A DNA stretch of 64,000 bases from JALYXV01 sp963791545 (GTDB lineage Bacteria > Actinomycetota > Acidimicrobiia > Acidimicrobiales > Palsa-688). Made by a program: the position numbers and the translations under genes. The notes below the pieces were generated by a model. That model saw nothing but the letters and a program-made list of their open reading frames with translations. It was not told where the DNA came from and searched no databases. Location of the stretch: assembly GCA_963791545.1 (NCBI GenBank), contig CAWBSR010000006.1:1-64000 (forward strand). Direction: 5' to 3'. This document shows, in pieces, positions 49,864 to 57,954 of the stretch (within the stretch, counting starts at the first letter, position 1; every line of letters begins with the position of its first letter).

Positions 49864-50705
49864 CCGGAACGGGCCGGGATCCGCTCCCGCAGCTCGTCGA
49901 GTACCGAGTCAGGCACATCCAGGTCGCCCCGCCCGATGCCCACTTGCAGGTCCGGCTTGTAGCGGCCGTGGTGGTCCGACCCGCCGGTCGCAACCAACCC
50001 GTACCGCCCCGCCAGGGTCGCCATGGCGGAACGCTCGTCCGCCGAGTACCTACCGTAGATCGACTCGACGCCGGCCAGGCCGTCGGGCACCAGTTCTCCG
50101 ACCGTCGCCGCGGTTTCGAATGGCGACAACCCCAGGCTCAACGGATGGGCCAATACCGGAACGCCCCCCGATGCCACCGCCAGCCGCACCGCCACGTCCG
50201 GCGCCAACCGCTCCTTGTCCATGTACCCCGGCCGGCCCTTGGCCAGCCACACGTCGAACGCCTCCTGGATGCTGCCCACGATGCCCTTGCGCACCAGGAT
50301 GGCGGCGATGTGGGGCCGCCCCGCGCCCATCCCTCCCGCCTCCTGCTGGATCTCCTCATAGGTCACCGGCAGTCCCAATCGCCCCAACAGGTCCGCCATC
50401 AACCGGTTGCGGGAGTCACGGAAGTTCTGCAGCCGGACCAGCTCGTCCTGCAAGGGCCCCTCGCCGTCGGGGAGGAAGTACACCAGCAGGTGCATCGTTC
50501 CCGGGTGCTCGCACGAGATCTCCACGCCCCGAACGAACTCCACCCCGATCGACAACGCCCGCGCCGTCGCGGCCGCCAGCCCGTCCACCCGGTCGTGGTC
50601 GGTCAGCGCCACCGCTCGGCACCCGGCCGCGGCCGCCAGCTCCGGGATCCGCTCCGGCGGATCGGACCCGTCCGAGACCGTCGAGTGGGTGTGGAGGTCA
50701 ATCAC
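49860..50705 (-). CDS. PHP-domain phosphoesterase (RNase AM / YciV-like)
   Basis: A 281-aa metal-dependent phosphoesterase. Metal ligands lie in MIDLHTHSTVSDGSDPP, ALTDHDRVDGL, EISCEH, HPLSLG and GGSDHHG. The order fits the PHP family that includes the 5'-3' exoribonuclease RNase AM and 3',5'-nucleotide bisphosphatases. GTG 50705 start, with GGAGG about 12 nt upstream. It lies on the reverse strand between purL and purF. The final codons and stop sit in the 16-bp repeat array, so array changes could alter the C-terminus. Confidence 0.85.
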   Translation of the reverse strand: MIDLHTHSTVSDGSDPPERIPELAAAAGCRAVALTDHDRVDGLAAATARALSIGVEFVRGVEISCEHPGTMHLLVYFLPDGEGPLQDELVRLQNFRDSRNRLMADLLGRLGLPVTYEEIQQEAGGMGAGRPHIAAILVRKGIVGSIQEAFDVWLAKGRPGYMDKERLAPDVAVRLAVASGGVPVLAHPLSLGLSPFETAATVGELVPDGLAGVESIYGRYSADERSAMATLAGRYGLVATGGSDHHGRYKPDLQVGIGRGDLDVPDSVLDELRERIPARSG

Positions 50706-50756
50706 CGGTGCTCACCGCCTCCAGGCTAGGGGTCTGCGCCGGTAGGTCCCACGGGC

Positions 50757-52211
50757 ATGTCAGAATGTTCCAACGTGATGCCTGGTGCGGCTTCCGACCA
50801 AGAACATCCGCGTGAGGCCTGTGGCGTTTTCGGCGTCTACGCCCCGGGCCAGCCCGTCGCCCATCTGACCTATGACGGCCTCTATGCGCTCCAGCACCGC
50901 GGCCAGGAGTCGGCCGGGATGGCGGTAGCGGACGGCACCGACATCGTCGTCATCAAGGACATGGGCCTCGTCGCCAACGTCTTCAACGAGTACAAGCTGG
51001 CCAGCCTCCAGGGCCACGTGGCGGCGGGCCATACCCGTTACTCGACCAGCGGCACCAGTACCTGGCACAACGCCCAGCCGGTTTACCGCTCCCTCGACGC
51101 CACCGGTTTTGCGCTCGGCCACAACGGCAACCTGACCAACACCGGGCAGCTGGCGGCCGAGGCGGGAATGCTCCCCGGCGTGGTCGGCTCCGACAGTGAC
51201 CTCATTGCCGAGCTCCTGGCCCACTACCTGGAGGCACGCCCCCAAGCCGACCTCGTGGACGCCCTCAACGGCGTACTGCCCACCCTGGAGGGGGCTTTTT
51301 CCCTCGTCCTGGTCGATCACGACCGCCTGATTGGGGTGCGGGACCCCAACGGCTTCCGGCCGCTGTGCCTGGGCCGCCTGGCCGCCAACGCGGGCTGGGT
51401 GCTGGCCTCGGAATCCCCGGCCCTCGACGTGGTCGGCGCCACCTTCGTCCGGGAGCTCAACCCGGGCGAGATGCTGGTCATCGACGGCGACGAGCACCAG
51501 TCGCTGACGCCGTTCCCGGCCGAGCGCATCGACCCCAAACTGTGCATTTTCGAGTTCGTGTACCTGGCCCGGCCTGACACCCGGCTCTATGGCGCCGAGC
51601 TGCACGGGGTGCGCCGGCGCATGGGCCAGTTGCTGGCGGCGACCGACCCGGTCGCGGCGGACATGGTGATGGGGGTTCCCGACTCGGCCATCCCCGCCGC
51701 CGAGGGCTACGCCCTGGCCAGCGGCATACCCTACGGCCAGGGGCTGGTGAAGAACCGCTACATCGGGCGCACGTTCATCGCCCCCGAGCAACGGGACCGG
51801 GATCAAGGGGTGCGGCGCAAGCTCAACCCGCTTCGGGACACCATCGCCGGCAAGCGACTGATCGTCGTCGACGACTCGATCGTGCGGGGCACCACCACCC
51901 GGGCGGTCGTGAAGATGCTGCGCGACGTGGGCGCCACCGAGGTCCATCTGCGTATATCGTCGCCGCCCTACAAGTGGCCGTGCTTCTACGGCCTCGACAC
52001 CGGCACCCGGGGCGAGCTCATCGCGTCCGGCCTCGACGTGGACGAGATCCGGGACTATGTCGGCGCCGACAGCTTGGCCTTCCTCAGCCTGGAGGCGCTG
52101 GAGCGGTCGATCGGCGTGCCCGGGGCGGGGTTCTGCAACGCCTGCCTGACCGGCGACTACCCGGTGCCGGTCCCGCTCGCCAGAGCGTTGCTCGAACCGA
52201 CCGGTGTCTGA
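50757..52211 (+). CDS. purF: Amidophosphoribosyltransferase
   Basis: A 484-aa enzyme for the committed step of purine synthesis. After a short propeptide the mature N-terminus begins with the nucleophile Cys in EACGVFGVYAP. The glutaminase part has AGHTRYSTSG, and the PRTase loop is VVDDSIVRGTTT. Cysteines in KLCIFEF, KWPCFYG and CNACLTGDYP match the ligands of Fe-S-containing PurF enzymes. ATG 50757 is used; ATG 50778 is also possible. TAGGTC lies 8 nt before 50757, a near match to the leaderless -10. Confidence 0.95.
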   Translation: MSECSNVMPGAASDQEHPREACGVFGVYAPGQPVAHLTYDGLYALQHRGQESAGMAVADGTDIVVIKDMGLVANVFNEYKLASLQGHVAAGHTRYSTSGTSTWHNAQPVYRSLDATGFALGHNGNLTNTGQLAAEAGMLPGVVGSDSDLIAELLAHYLEARPQADLVDALNGVLPTLEGAFSLVLVDHDRLIGVRDPNGFRPLCLGRLAANAGWVLASESPALDVVGATFVRELNPGEMLVIDGDEHQSLTPFPAERIDPKLCIFEFVYLARPDTRLYGAELHGVRRRMGQLLAATDPVAADMVMGVPDSAIPAAEGYALASGIPYGQGLVKNRYIGRTFIAPEQRDRDQGVRRKLNPLRDTIAGKRLIVVDDSIVRGTTTRAVVKMLRDVGATEVHLRISSPPYKWPCFYGLDTGTRGELIASGLDVDEIRDYVGADSLAFLSLEALERSIGVPGAGFCNACLTGDYPVPVPLARALLEPTGV

Positions 52212-52241
52212 AGGTTTGGGGGGAAAAAGGGGGCTCGCAGC

Positions 52242-53279
52242 TTGACCTACGCCGCCGCCGGCGTGGACATCGTGGTGGGGGACCAGGCGGTCGTTGCCAT
52301 CAAGGAGCTGGTGAGGTCGACGTACCGCCCGGAGGTGGTGGGCGATATCGGCGGGTTCGGTGGCCTGTTCCGGGTGCCGTCGGGGTATACGTCGCCGGTG
52401 CTGGTGGCGGCCACCGACGGGGTGGGAACCAAGCTGGCGGTGGCCCAGGCGGTGGGGCGCCTGGACACGGTCGGCATCGACCTGGTCGCCATGTGCGTCG
52501 ACGATCTGGTGTGCCAGGGGGCGTCGCCGTTGTTTTTCCTGGACTACCAGGCCCACGGTGACCTTTCGCCCGACGTGGTCGTGGAGATCATGAAAGGGAT
52601 CGCACTCGGGTGCCGGCAGGCGGGCTGCGCCATTCTGGGCGGGGAGTTGGCTGCGCATCCGGGGGTGCTGGCGCCCGGGGAATTCGACCTGGTCGGGTTC
52701 GCGGTGGGGATCGTTGAAGCGGACCGGCTGCTGGGCGACGGGCGCTTCGTGCAGGCGGGGGACGGGCTGTTGGGATTGCTGTCACCCGGCCTGCGGAGCA
52801 ACGGGTACTCCCTGGCCCGGCGGGCGCTGCTGGGCGCCGACGGCGACCTGGCGCGGCTCGACGCCCCGGCGTGGGAGGGGGCTCCCCGGTCGCTGGGGGA
52901 GGAACTGCTGGAGCCGTCGGTGATCTACGCGCCCGCCGTAGTCGGACTCCTGGCTTCGTTAGGGCCCGCGGTGCACGCGGTGGCCCACATCACCGGCGGG
53001 GGCCTGGGCGGCAACCTGCCCCGGGTGTTGCCCCCCGATCTGGGTGCCGTGGTGCGAAGGGGGAGTTGGCCGGTACCGCGGATCTTCGATGAGGTGCAGC
53101 GGGCGGGAGAGGTGACCGACCTCGAGATGGCGCGGGTGTTCAACCTCGGTCTCGGCATGGTCGTGGCCGTGGCCGCCGATCAGGTGGCGCCGGCGTTGTC
53201 CGGGTTGGCCGGTTTCGGAGTCGAGGCCGTCGTCGTCGGCGAGGTGGTCGCAGGAGACCACAACCTGACCATGATCTGA
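52242..53279 (+). CDS. purM: AIR synthetase
   Basis: A 345-aa ATP-dependent cyclo-ligase converting FGAM to AIR. TYAAAGVDIVVGDQAV, ATDGVGTKLAVA, GGELAAHPGV (usually GGETAEMPG) and HITGGGLGGNLPRVL are present. It starts with TTG at 52242, preceded by AAAAAGGGGG. 30 bp after purF, same operon. Confidence 0.94.
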   Translation: MTYAAAGVDIVVGDQAVVAIKELVRSTYRPEVVGDIGGFGGLFRVPSGYTSPVLVAATDGVGTKLAVAQAVGRLDTVGIDLVAMCVDDLVCQGASPLFFLDYQAHGDLSPDVVVEIMKGIALGCRQAGCAILGGELAAHPGVLAPGEFDLVGFAVGIVEADRLLGDGRFVQAGDGLLGLLSPGLRSNGYSLARRALLGADGDLARLDAPAWEGAPRSLGEELLEPSVIYAPAVVGLLASLGPAVHAVAHITGGGLGGNLPRVLPPDLGAVVRRGSWPVPRIFDEVQRAGEVTDLEMARVFNLGLGMVVAVAADQVAPALSGLAGFGVEAVVVGEVVAGDHNLTMI

Positions 53280-53300
53280 GGTTCGGCATCCTGGCCGTTT

Positions 53301-53324
53301 CCCCGGCCTGTGAGTCGGCCGGGG
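53301..53324 (+). terminator. Hairpin after purM
   Basis: CCCCGGCC-TGTGAGTC-GGCCGGGG, a perfect 8-bp stem 22 bp after the purM stop. There is no U-tract. TAACGT, the likely -10 of the next gene, begins 3 bp later. Confidence 0.6.
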
Positions 53325-53340
53325 CGTAACGTTCGCCCAA

Positions 53341-53784
53341 GTGGCGCTTATCTTGATCGTGACCGACGAACCGGACAAGCTGCTGGAACTGCGGCGCGAT
53401 CTGGAGTCCGCCGGGCACAGGAGTGTCCTGGCCGCCGACGCCGACACCGCATTGGCGCGGCTGGCGGGCCTGCCGATCGAGGTCGTCGTTCTCGACATCA
53501 TGATGCCGGTGCAGGACGGATGGATGGTCCTGGAAGCCCTCCGGGACCAGCGCCAACCGCCGCCACGGGACCGGCGCCAAACGCCGCCACGGGACCAGCG
53601 GCAACCGCCGCCACGGGACCGGCGGCAGCCGCCCCCGCCGCCCCCGGTCATCGTCGTCTCCGGGCGGGCCGGCCCGCTGGATCTGGCCCGGGCCCGCCGT
53701 CTGGGAGCATTCGAGCTGTTGTCGGCCCATGTTTCCGCCGAGCAACTGATCCACGCGGTCGCCCAGGCCCTCGTGTCCAACTAA
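53341..53784 (+). CDS. Degenerate CheY-like receiver with repeat insertion
   Basis: A 147-aa stand-alone receiver. VLDIMMPVQDGW holds the phospho-acceptor Asp, and the acidic pair is in IVTDEPDK. VIVVSGRAG supplies the Ser/Thr switch, but the conserved Lys (usually KP) is replaced: FELLSAHVSAEQL. Between helix 3 and strand 4 sits an insertion of about 33 residues in which RDQRQPPP/RDRRQTPP recur four times. Phospho-signalling may be lost. GTG 53341 has TAACGT (53327-53332) 8 nt upstream. No kinase nearby. Confidence 0.75.
   Translation: MALILIVTDEPDKLLELRRDLESAGHRSVLAADADTALARLAGLPIEVVVLDIMMPVQDGWMVLEALRDQRQPPPRDRRQTPPRDQRQPPPRDRRQPPPPPPVIVVSGRAGPLDLARARRLGAFELLSAHVSAEQLIHAVAQALVSN
53543..53638 (+). 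repeat. Four 24-bp repeats inside the receiver gene
   Basis: Units starting GGGACCAGCG or GGGACCGGCG begin at 53543, 53567, 53591 and 53615. Each encodes eight residues (R-D-x-R-Q-x-P-P). Exact period and high identity indicate recent tandem growth. Confidence 0.9.
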
Positions 53785-53810
53785 ACGACCAGCTGCTACC
53801 CGGGCCCGGG

Positions 53811-54911
53811 TCAGCTTCGCCGGTGGGCCGTGCCATCAAAGCCGCGGACCCCCGAGCGCGCCTCGGCTTCGGCGGCCAGGCGCTGCTCGGCCATGGCCTC
53901 GGCCACCTGTTCGGTCGTCAGTCCCAACTCCTTGCTGGCCTCGATCACCCGGAGGGTGGTGTCGAAGATCCGCCGCACGTTGGCATAGGCCGTCTCGGGG
54001 TCGTAGCCGGTCAGTTCTTCGGCGATGTTGATCACCCCGCCCGAGTTGACCACGAAGTCGGGGGCGTAGACGATGGCGTGGTCGGCCAGGCGGGGACCGT
54101 CGGCGGGAGTCGCCAGCTGGTTGTTGGCGGAACCGACCACGCCCCGGCACTTGAGCTCGGGGATTGTGACGGCATTCAGGGTGCCCCCGAGGGCGCAGGG
54201 CGAAAAGATGTCGCACTCGACCCGGTGAGCCTCCTCGACGGGGACCGCGGTGACGCCGTATCGGCCGTGGGCGCCAAGCAATCGGGCGACCGCGGCGTCG
54301 TCGACGTCGGCCACCGTCACCTGGGCCCCTTCGCCGACCAGGTAGCCGACCACTTTGGAGCCGACCTTGCCGACGCCACTCACGACGACCCGGCAGCCGG
54401 CCAGTTCCTGAGTCGAGTCGAGCACGGTTCGGACCGCCTTCATGGCCCACCACAGCCCGTAGGCGGTGGCGGTGGAGGGGTCGCCGGACCCGCCGTGGGC
54501 ACTCGAGATCCCGGTCACGTTGGGTGTCTCGGAATAGATGACGTCCATGTCGGCCTGCGTCGTTCCGACGTCCTCGGCGGTGATGTAGCGCCCATTCAGG
54601 GAGTCCAGGAAACGCCCGTAGGCCCGGAGAAGGGCCTCCGACTTGTCGGTGGCGGGATGGCCGAAGATGACGGCTTTGCCGCCACCGAGGTCGAGGCCCG
54701 CCACCGCCGACTTGTAGGTCATCCCCCTGGCCAGGCGGAGCACGTCCTCCATGGCCTGGTCCTCCGACTGGTACGGGTAAAAACGGGTACCCCCCAGCGC
54801 CGGCCCGAGCACCGTCGAGTGGATTGCGATGACGGATCGGAGACCGACGGCGGGGTCGTGACACACGACGACCTGCTCGTATTCGTCGCCGATTCGGTCG
54901 AAGAGCTGCAC
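53811..54911 (-). CDS. Leu/Val/Phe-type amino-acid dehydrogenase
   Basis: A 366-aa NAD-dependent oxidative deaminase of branched-chain or aromatic amino acids. GPALGGTRFYPY, MTYKSAVAGLDLGGGKAVI with the catalytic Lys, and VVSGVGKVGSKVVGYLV, the dinucleotide-binding loop, are present. NSGGVINIAEEL is also typical. The precise substrate cannot be fixed from sequence; actinobacterial valine dehydrogenases are alike. GTG 54911; TAGGCT lies 9 nt upstream on the minus strand. Convergent with the receiver gene. Confidence 0.92.
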   Translation of the reverse strand: MQLFDRIGDEYEQVVVCHDPAVGLRSVIAIHSTVLGPALGGTRFYPYQSEDQAMEDVLRLARGMTYKSAVAGLDLGGGKAVIFGHPATDKSEALLRAYGRFLDSLNGRYITAEDVGTTQADMDVIYSETPNVTGISSAHGGSGDPSTATAYGLWWAMKAVRTVLDSTQELAGCRVVVSGVGKVGSKVVGYLVGEGAQVTVADVDDAAVARLLGAHGRYGVTAVPVEEAHRVECDIFSPCALGGTLNAVTIPELKCRGVVGSANNQLATPADGPRLADHAIVYAPDFVVNSGGVINIAEELTGYDPETAYANVRRIFDTTLRVIEASKELGLTTEQVAEAMAEQRLAAEAEARSGVRGFDGTAHRRS

Positions 54912-54992
54912 GGGAGAAGCAGCCTAGGCTTCGGGCATTCGCAAGCGGCTGCTCCGGGCCCGACCCGCCTCAGATGAGATAACTAGTCACAA

Positions 54993-55002
54993 TTGGTACC
55001 AA
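54993..55002. promoter_or_regulatory. Palindrome upstream of bldC
   Basis: TTGGTACCAA is a perfect 10-bp palindrome about 95 bp before bldC, within an AT-rich stretch. TAGTCAC occurs on both sides (54984-54990 and near 55059). A regulator site or autoregulatory BldC region is possible, from position only. Confidence 0.3.
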
Positions 55003-55095
55003 AATATGACTCGATCGGGCCATGTACGGCGAGGGACTCCTGATTTACCTTTTGAACCAATAGTCACTCGCGCAAAATCGAAGGAGTCACACAAG

Positions 55096-55293
55096 ATGAC
55101 AGACCAGCTGCAAGCAGACGCCTTGCTGACCCCCGCCGAAGTGGCGGCCCTCTTCCGGGTCAACCCCAAGACCGTTACCCGCTGGGCTCGCGCCGGCAAG
55201 ATCACCGCCATCCGCACCCTCGGCGGCCACCGTCGCTTCCGCGCCTCGGAGATCCGGCGCTGCCTGGAGCAGATGGAGCACAGCGAGGCCTGA
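55096..55293 (+). CDS. bldC: BldC-type MerR-like DNA-binding protein
   Basis: A 65-aa protein that is almost only a winged helix-turn-helix: LLTPAEVAALFRVNPKTVTR, WARAGKITAIRTLGGHRRFR. This matches BldC, a developmental regulator of streptomycetes that binds DNA as head-to-tail oligomers and is widespread in actinobacteria. ATG 55096 follows AAGGAG by 9 nt. Monocistronic, with a long AT-rich upstream region. Confidence 0.9.
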   Translation: MTDQLQADALLTPAEVAALFRVNPKTVTRWARAGKITAIRTLGGHRRFRASEIRRCLEQMEHSEA

Positions 55294-55522
55294 TCCTGAT
55301 CGGGGGGCAGCAGCCGGCGGGCCGGCGGCGAGGAGTGTCGCGCCGCCGAGCCTCCGCTGTCCCCTGGCTCTTGGTCCTGGGCCTGGTGGCGGGCCAGGCC
55401 TACGGATCAACGACGGCGATTGTCGGCACCTTGTTACAGGGCAGGCCGAGATCTCGTATGGTCGGCCAACGGGCGTCATCTAGCGCCGGCTCACCGGTCT
55501 TCTGGAAGAATTCCTGGGATCG

Positions 55523-55548
55523 TGTCGAATCCACATCCGGCAATCGTC
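55523..55548 (+). promoter_or_regulatory. Putative ECF42 target promoter
   Basis: TGTCGA (55523-55528), a 16-bp spacer and CGTC (55545-55548), 44 bp before the DGPF gene. The sigma factor encoded just downstream is of the ECF42 type, for which TGTCGA / CG(A/T)C is the promoter motif as I recall. This implies autoregulation. The rest of the 55294-55592 gap has no convincing gene. Confidence 0.6.
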
Positions 55549-55592
55549 GGTAGGTCAGACCCAAACCCCGCGCCGGCCAGGAGGACCTTCAC

Positions 55593-55940
55593 ATGAAATA
55601 TATGCTGCTCATCTTCAGCGACCCCGCCGCCTATGACGATCCCGCCGAAGTCCAGAAGATCATCGGCGAGTACATGGCGTTCACCAACTCGATCGCCGAG
55701 TCGGGTGAGCTGGTGAACGGCGAACCCTTGCAGGGGCCCGACACCGCCACCGCGGTGCGAGTGCGGGGCGGCGCTGTCTCGACGACCGACGGCCCGTTCG
55801 TGGAAACCAAGGAGTATCTGGGCGGCTACTACGTCGTCGACGTCAAAGACCTCGACCGAGCCATCGAGATCGCCTCGCAGATCCCCGATGCCCGCACCTG
55901 CGCCATCGAGGTCCGCCCCGTCATGGACTTCTCCGGGTAA
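55593..55940 (+). CDS. DGPF/YCII-family protein, partner of the ECF42 sigma factor
   Basis: A 115-aa protein. MKYMLLIFSDPAAY, the TTDGPFVETKEYLGGYYVVD core that names the DGPF family, and a conserved C-terminal half. Such proteins are encoded beside ECF42 sigma factors; their biochemical role is not settled. ATG 55593 follows AGGAGG. 59 bp before the sigma gene and presumably cotranscribed from the TGTCGA promoter. Confidence 0.9.
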   Translation: MKYMLLIFSDPAAYDDPAEVQKIIGEYMAFTNSIAESGELVNGEPLQGPDTATAVRVRGGAVSTTDGPFVETKEYLGGYYVVDVKDLDRAIEIASQIPDARTCAIEVRPVMDFSG

Positions 55941-55999
55941 CGCCGGGTAGCGCCGGTCCTGCTTCCGATGCCCTGGCCGCTGCCCCGAGCGTTGCTCCG

Positions 56000-57301
56000 A
56001 TGACCGGGACCGCGGCGGCGGGCAACGCCGGCGAGGCGGGGTCGGTTCCCGGCGACGGCGATATCGGGCAGCTGTTCGAGGGTCTGTTCCGGCGCGAGAC
56101 CGGCCAGGTGCTGGCGACCTTGATCCGCGTTCTCGGAGACTTCGACCTCGCCGAGGACGCCCTTCAAGAAGCCATGGTCGCCGCCCTCCAGACCTGGCCG
56201 ACCAGTGGGATGCCCAACCGTCCCGGGGCGTGGCTGCTCACGACGGCCCGACGCAAGGCGATCGACCGACTTCGCCGCGAGGCCCAGCGAGACCAGAAAC
56301 ATCGCGCCGCCCAGGTGCTGCTCGATGCCGCGACCGAGCATGAGGAGGTGGAAGTGGGCGCCGTTGCGGATGACCGGCTGCGGCTCATCTTCACCTGCTG
56401 CCATCCGGCGTTGGCAACCGACGCCCAGATCGCCCTTACCCTGCGAACCCTGGGCGGACTCACGACCACGGAGATCGCCCGGGCCTATCTCGTCCCTGAG
56501 GCGACCATGGCGCAGCGGTTGGTGCGGGCCAAGAAGAAGATCAAGGGAGCCCGCATCCCCTATCGGGTGCCCCCCGACCATGTGCTCCCCGAGCGCCTGC
56601 CCCCGGTGCTGGCGGTGTTGTACCTGATCTTCAACGAGGGCTATGCCGCGACCGCCGGCGATGTGCTCATCCGCCGAGACCTCTGCTCCGAGGCCATCCG
56701 CCTGGCCCGTCTGTTGTGCGAGCTCATGCCCGACGAGCCGGAGGCGATGGGTCTGCTGGCCCTGATGTTGCTGCACGATGCCCGGCGTCCTGCCCGAATC
56801 GACCGGGAGGGGGACCTTATTCTCCTGCCTGACCAGGACCGTCGTCGCTGGGATCAGGTCGCGATCGGCGAGGGTGTTGCCCTCCTCGAGCGGGCCCTGC
56901 GCCGCAGCGCCGTCATGGGCGGTCCCGGGCCCTATCAACTCCAGGCGGCGATCGCGGCCCTGCACGACGAGGCGGCAACCTCCGACGAAACCGACTGGCC
57001 CCAGATCGAGGCCCTTTACCGGCAGTTGGCGAGGGTTGCCCCGTCGCCGGTCGTGGAACTGAACCATGCGGTCGCCATCGCCATGGCTCGAGGTCCCGAC
57101 CAGGGGCTGGCCCGGATGGATGCGCTCGCGGCCGGGGGCGCTCTCGACGCCAATCACCTCCTGCACGCCGCCCGGGCCGACCTGCTGAGCCGGTTGGGTC
57201 GAGTCGACGAGGCCCGGCTGAGCTACCGGCGAGCGGCGGCGATGGCCGGTACCGCCGCCGAGCAGCGTTTCCTGCAACGGCGACTGGACGAACTCGGCTG
57301 A
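56000..57301 (+). CDS. ECF42-type sigma factor with C-terminal TPR-like extension
   Basis: A 433-aa protein. Sigma region 2 (DFDLAEDALQEAMVAALQTW; RPGAWLLTTARRKAIDRLRR) and region 4 (FTCCHPALATDAQIALTLR, then TTTEIARAYLVPEATMAQRL) occupy the first 190 residues. A helical C-terminal part of about 230 residues follows (NEGYAATAG; RSAVMGGPGPYQLQAAIAAL), as in SigJ/ECF42 proteins where it is needed for activity. No anti-sigma gene is present, typical for this group. The ATG at 56000 leaves a Gly/Ala-rich leader of about 20 residues. Confidence 0.92.
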   Translation: MTGTAAAGNAGEAGSVPGDGDIGQLFEGLFRRETGQVLATLIRVLGDFDLAEDALQEAMVAALQTWPTSGMPNRPGAWLLTTARRKAIDRLRREAQRDQKHRAAQVLLDAATEHEEVEVGAVADDRLRLIFTCCHPALATDAQIALTLRTLGGLTTTEIARAYLVPEATMAQRLVRAKKKIKGARIPYRVPPDHVLPERLPPVLAVLYLIFNEGYAATAGDVLIRRDLCSEAIRLARLLCELMPDEPEAMGLLALMLLHDARRPARIDREGDLILLPDQDRRRWDQVAIGEGVALLERALRRSAVMGGPGPYQLQAAIAALHDEAATSDETDWPQIEALYRQLARVAPSPVVELNHAVAIAMARGPDQGLARMDALAAGGALDANHLLHAARADLLSRLGRVDEARLSYRRAAAMAGTAAEQRFLQRRLDELG

Positions 57302-57330
57302 GCGGGTCCACTCCGGTACCTTCGGGCCCC

Positions 57331-57909
57331 GTGGCAGACCAATCAACTCAACCGAATGTCGACCTGGTCCTGTCGGTGCTCGTCAAGGCCGTCAACAAGG
57401 GCGAAACCGCCAACCTCGGGATCTCCCTCCTCATCGGGGGGTCATGGCTCGTCGGTTCCATGATCGGGGGCCGGATGTGGTTCGACCAGTTGGCTCATTT
57501 GATCGCGGCCAAGACGGCGGGGGAGGGTGGCGAGTTGTTCCACAAGATCGGCGAAACCGCCTACCCCTCCGAGTCGGAGCGCCTGGCTGGGGGCCAGCTA
57601 CCCGTGGACGCCGACCCCGGTTTCATCCATCTCCGAGCCGCCCGGTTGTTGAGTGGAGCCGCGGTCCGGGTACCCGATCCCGGCGGTCTGGTGCGCGTCA
57701 AGCTGTCGAGTGTCGACGGCTGGCTGGTCGGCATCCTCGATCCGAGACTTTCCCGACCGGCGCCGGTACCGGCTGCGGACCCGGGCGGGCAGACCGGGCC
57801 CGATGGGCCCGGCCCCGAGGGTGATGGGCCCGGCCCCGAGTCCGATGGCCCCGGCCCCGAGTCCGATGGGCCCGGCCCCGAGACCACCGGCCCGATCCCG
57901 GGCGCCTGA
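57331..57909 (+). CDS. GvpU-like protein with repetitive acidic-proline tail
   Basis: A 192-aa protein. Residues 1-130 (NVDLVLSVLVKAVNKGETANLGISLLIGG, VGSMIGGRMWFDQLA) resemble the small gas-vesicle accessory protein GvpU, but no gvp genes are near, so the similarity may only reflect a shared fold. The C-terminal 45 residues consist of four DGPGPE(S) repeats. GTG 57331 has TACCTT (57317-57322) 8 nt upstream. Function unknown. Confidence 0.6.
   Translation: MADQSTQPNVDLVLSVLVKAVNKGETANLGISLLIGGSWLVGSMIGGRMWFDQLAHLIAAKTAGEGGELFHKIGETAYPSESERLAGGQLPVDADPGFIHLRAARLLSGAAVRVPDPGGLVRVKLSSVDGWLVGILDPRLSRPAPVPAADPGGQTGPDGPGPEGDGPGPESDGPGPESDGPGPETTGPIPGA
57802..57885 (+). repeat. 21-bp repeats in the tail of the GvpU-like gene
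   Basis: GATGGGCCCGGCCCCGAG units begin at 57802, 57823, 57844 and 57865, a 21-bp period, each encoding seven residues ending in PGPE. Frame is preserved. Confidence 0.88.
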
Positions 57910-57929
57910 CCTGGCGCCCGGTCATCTAG

Positions 57930-57952
57930 AGCCTCTACAGGCTCAAGAGGCT
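57930..57952. terminator. Hairpin between convergent genes
   Basis: AGCCTCT-ACAGGCTCA-AGAGGCT, 7-bp stem, between the GvpU-like gene and the convergent membrane protein. GGCGCC elements flank it on both sides and could extend pairing. Confidence 0.5.
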
Positions 57953-57954
57953 GA

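Noticed and set aside
55335..55553. 72-codon frame between bldC and the DGPF gene
   Set aside because: No RBS or family resemblance, and it overlaps the ECF42-type promoter. It has one hydrophobic stretch only.
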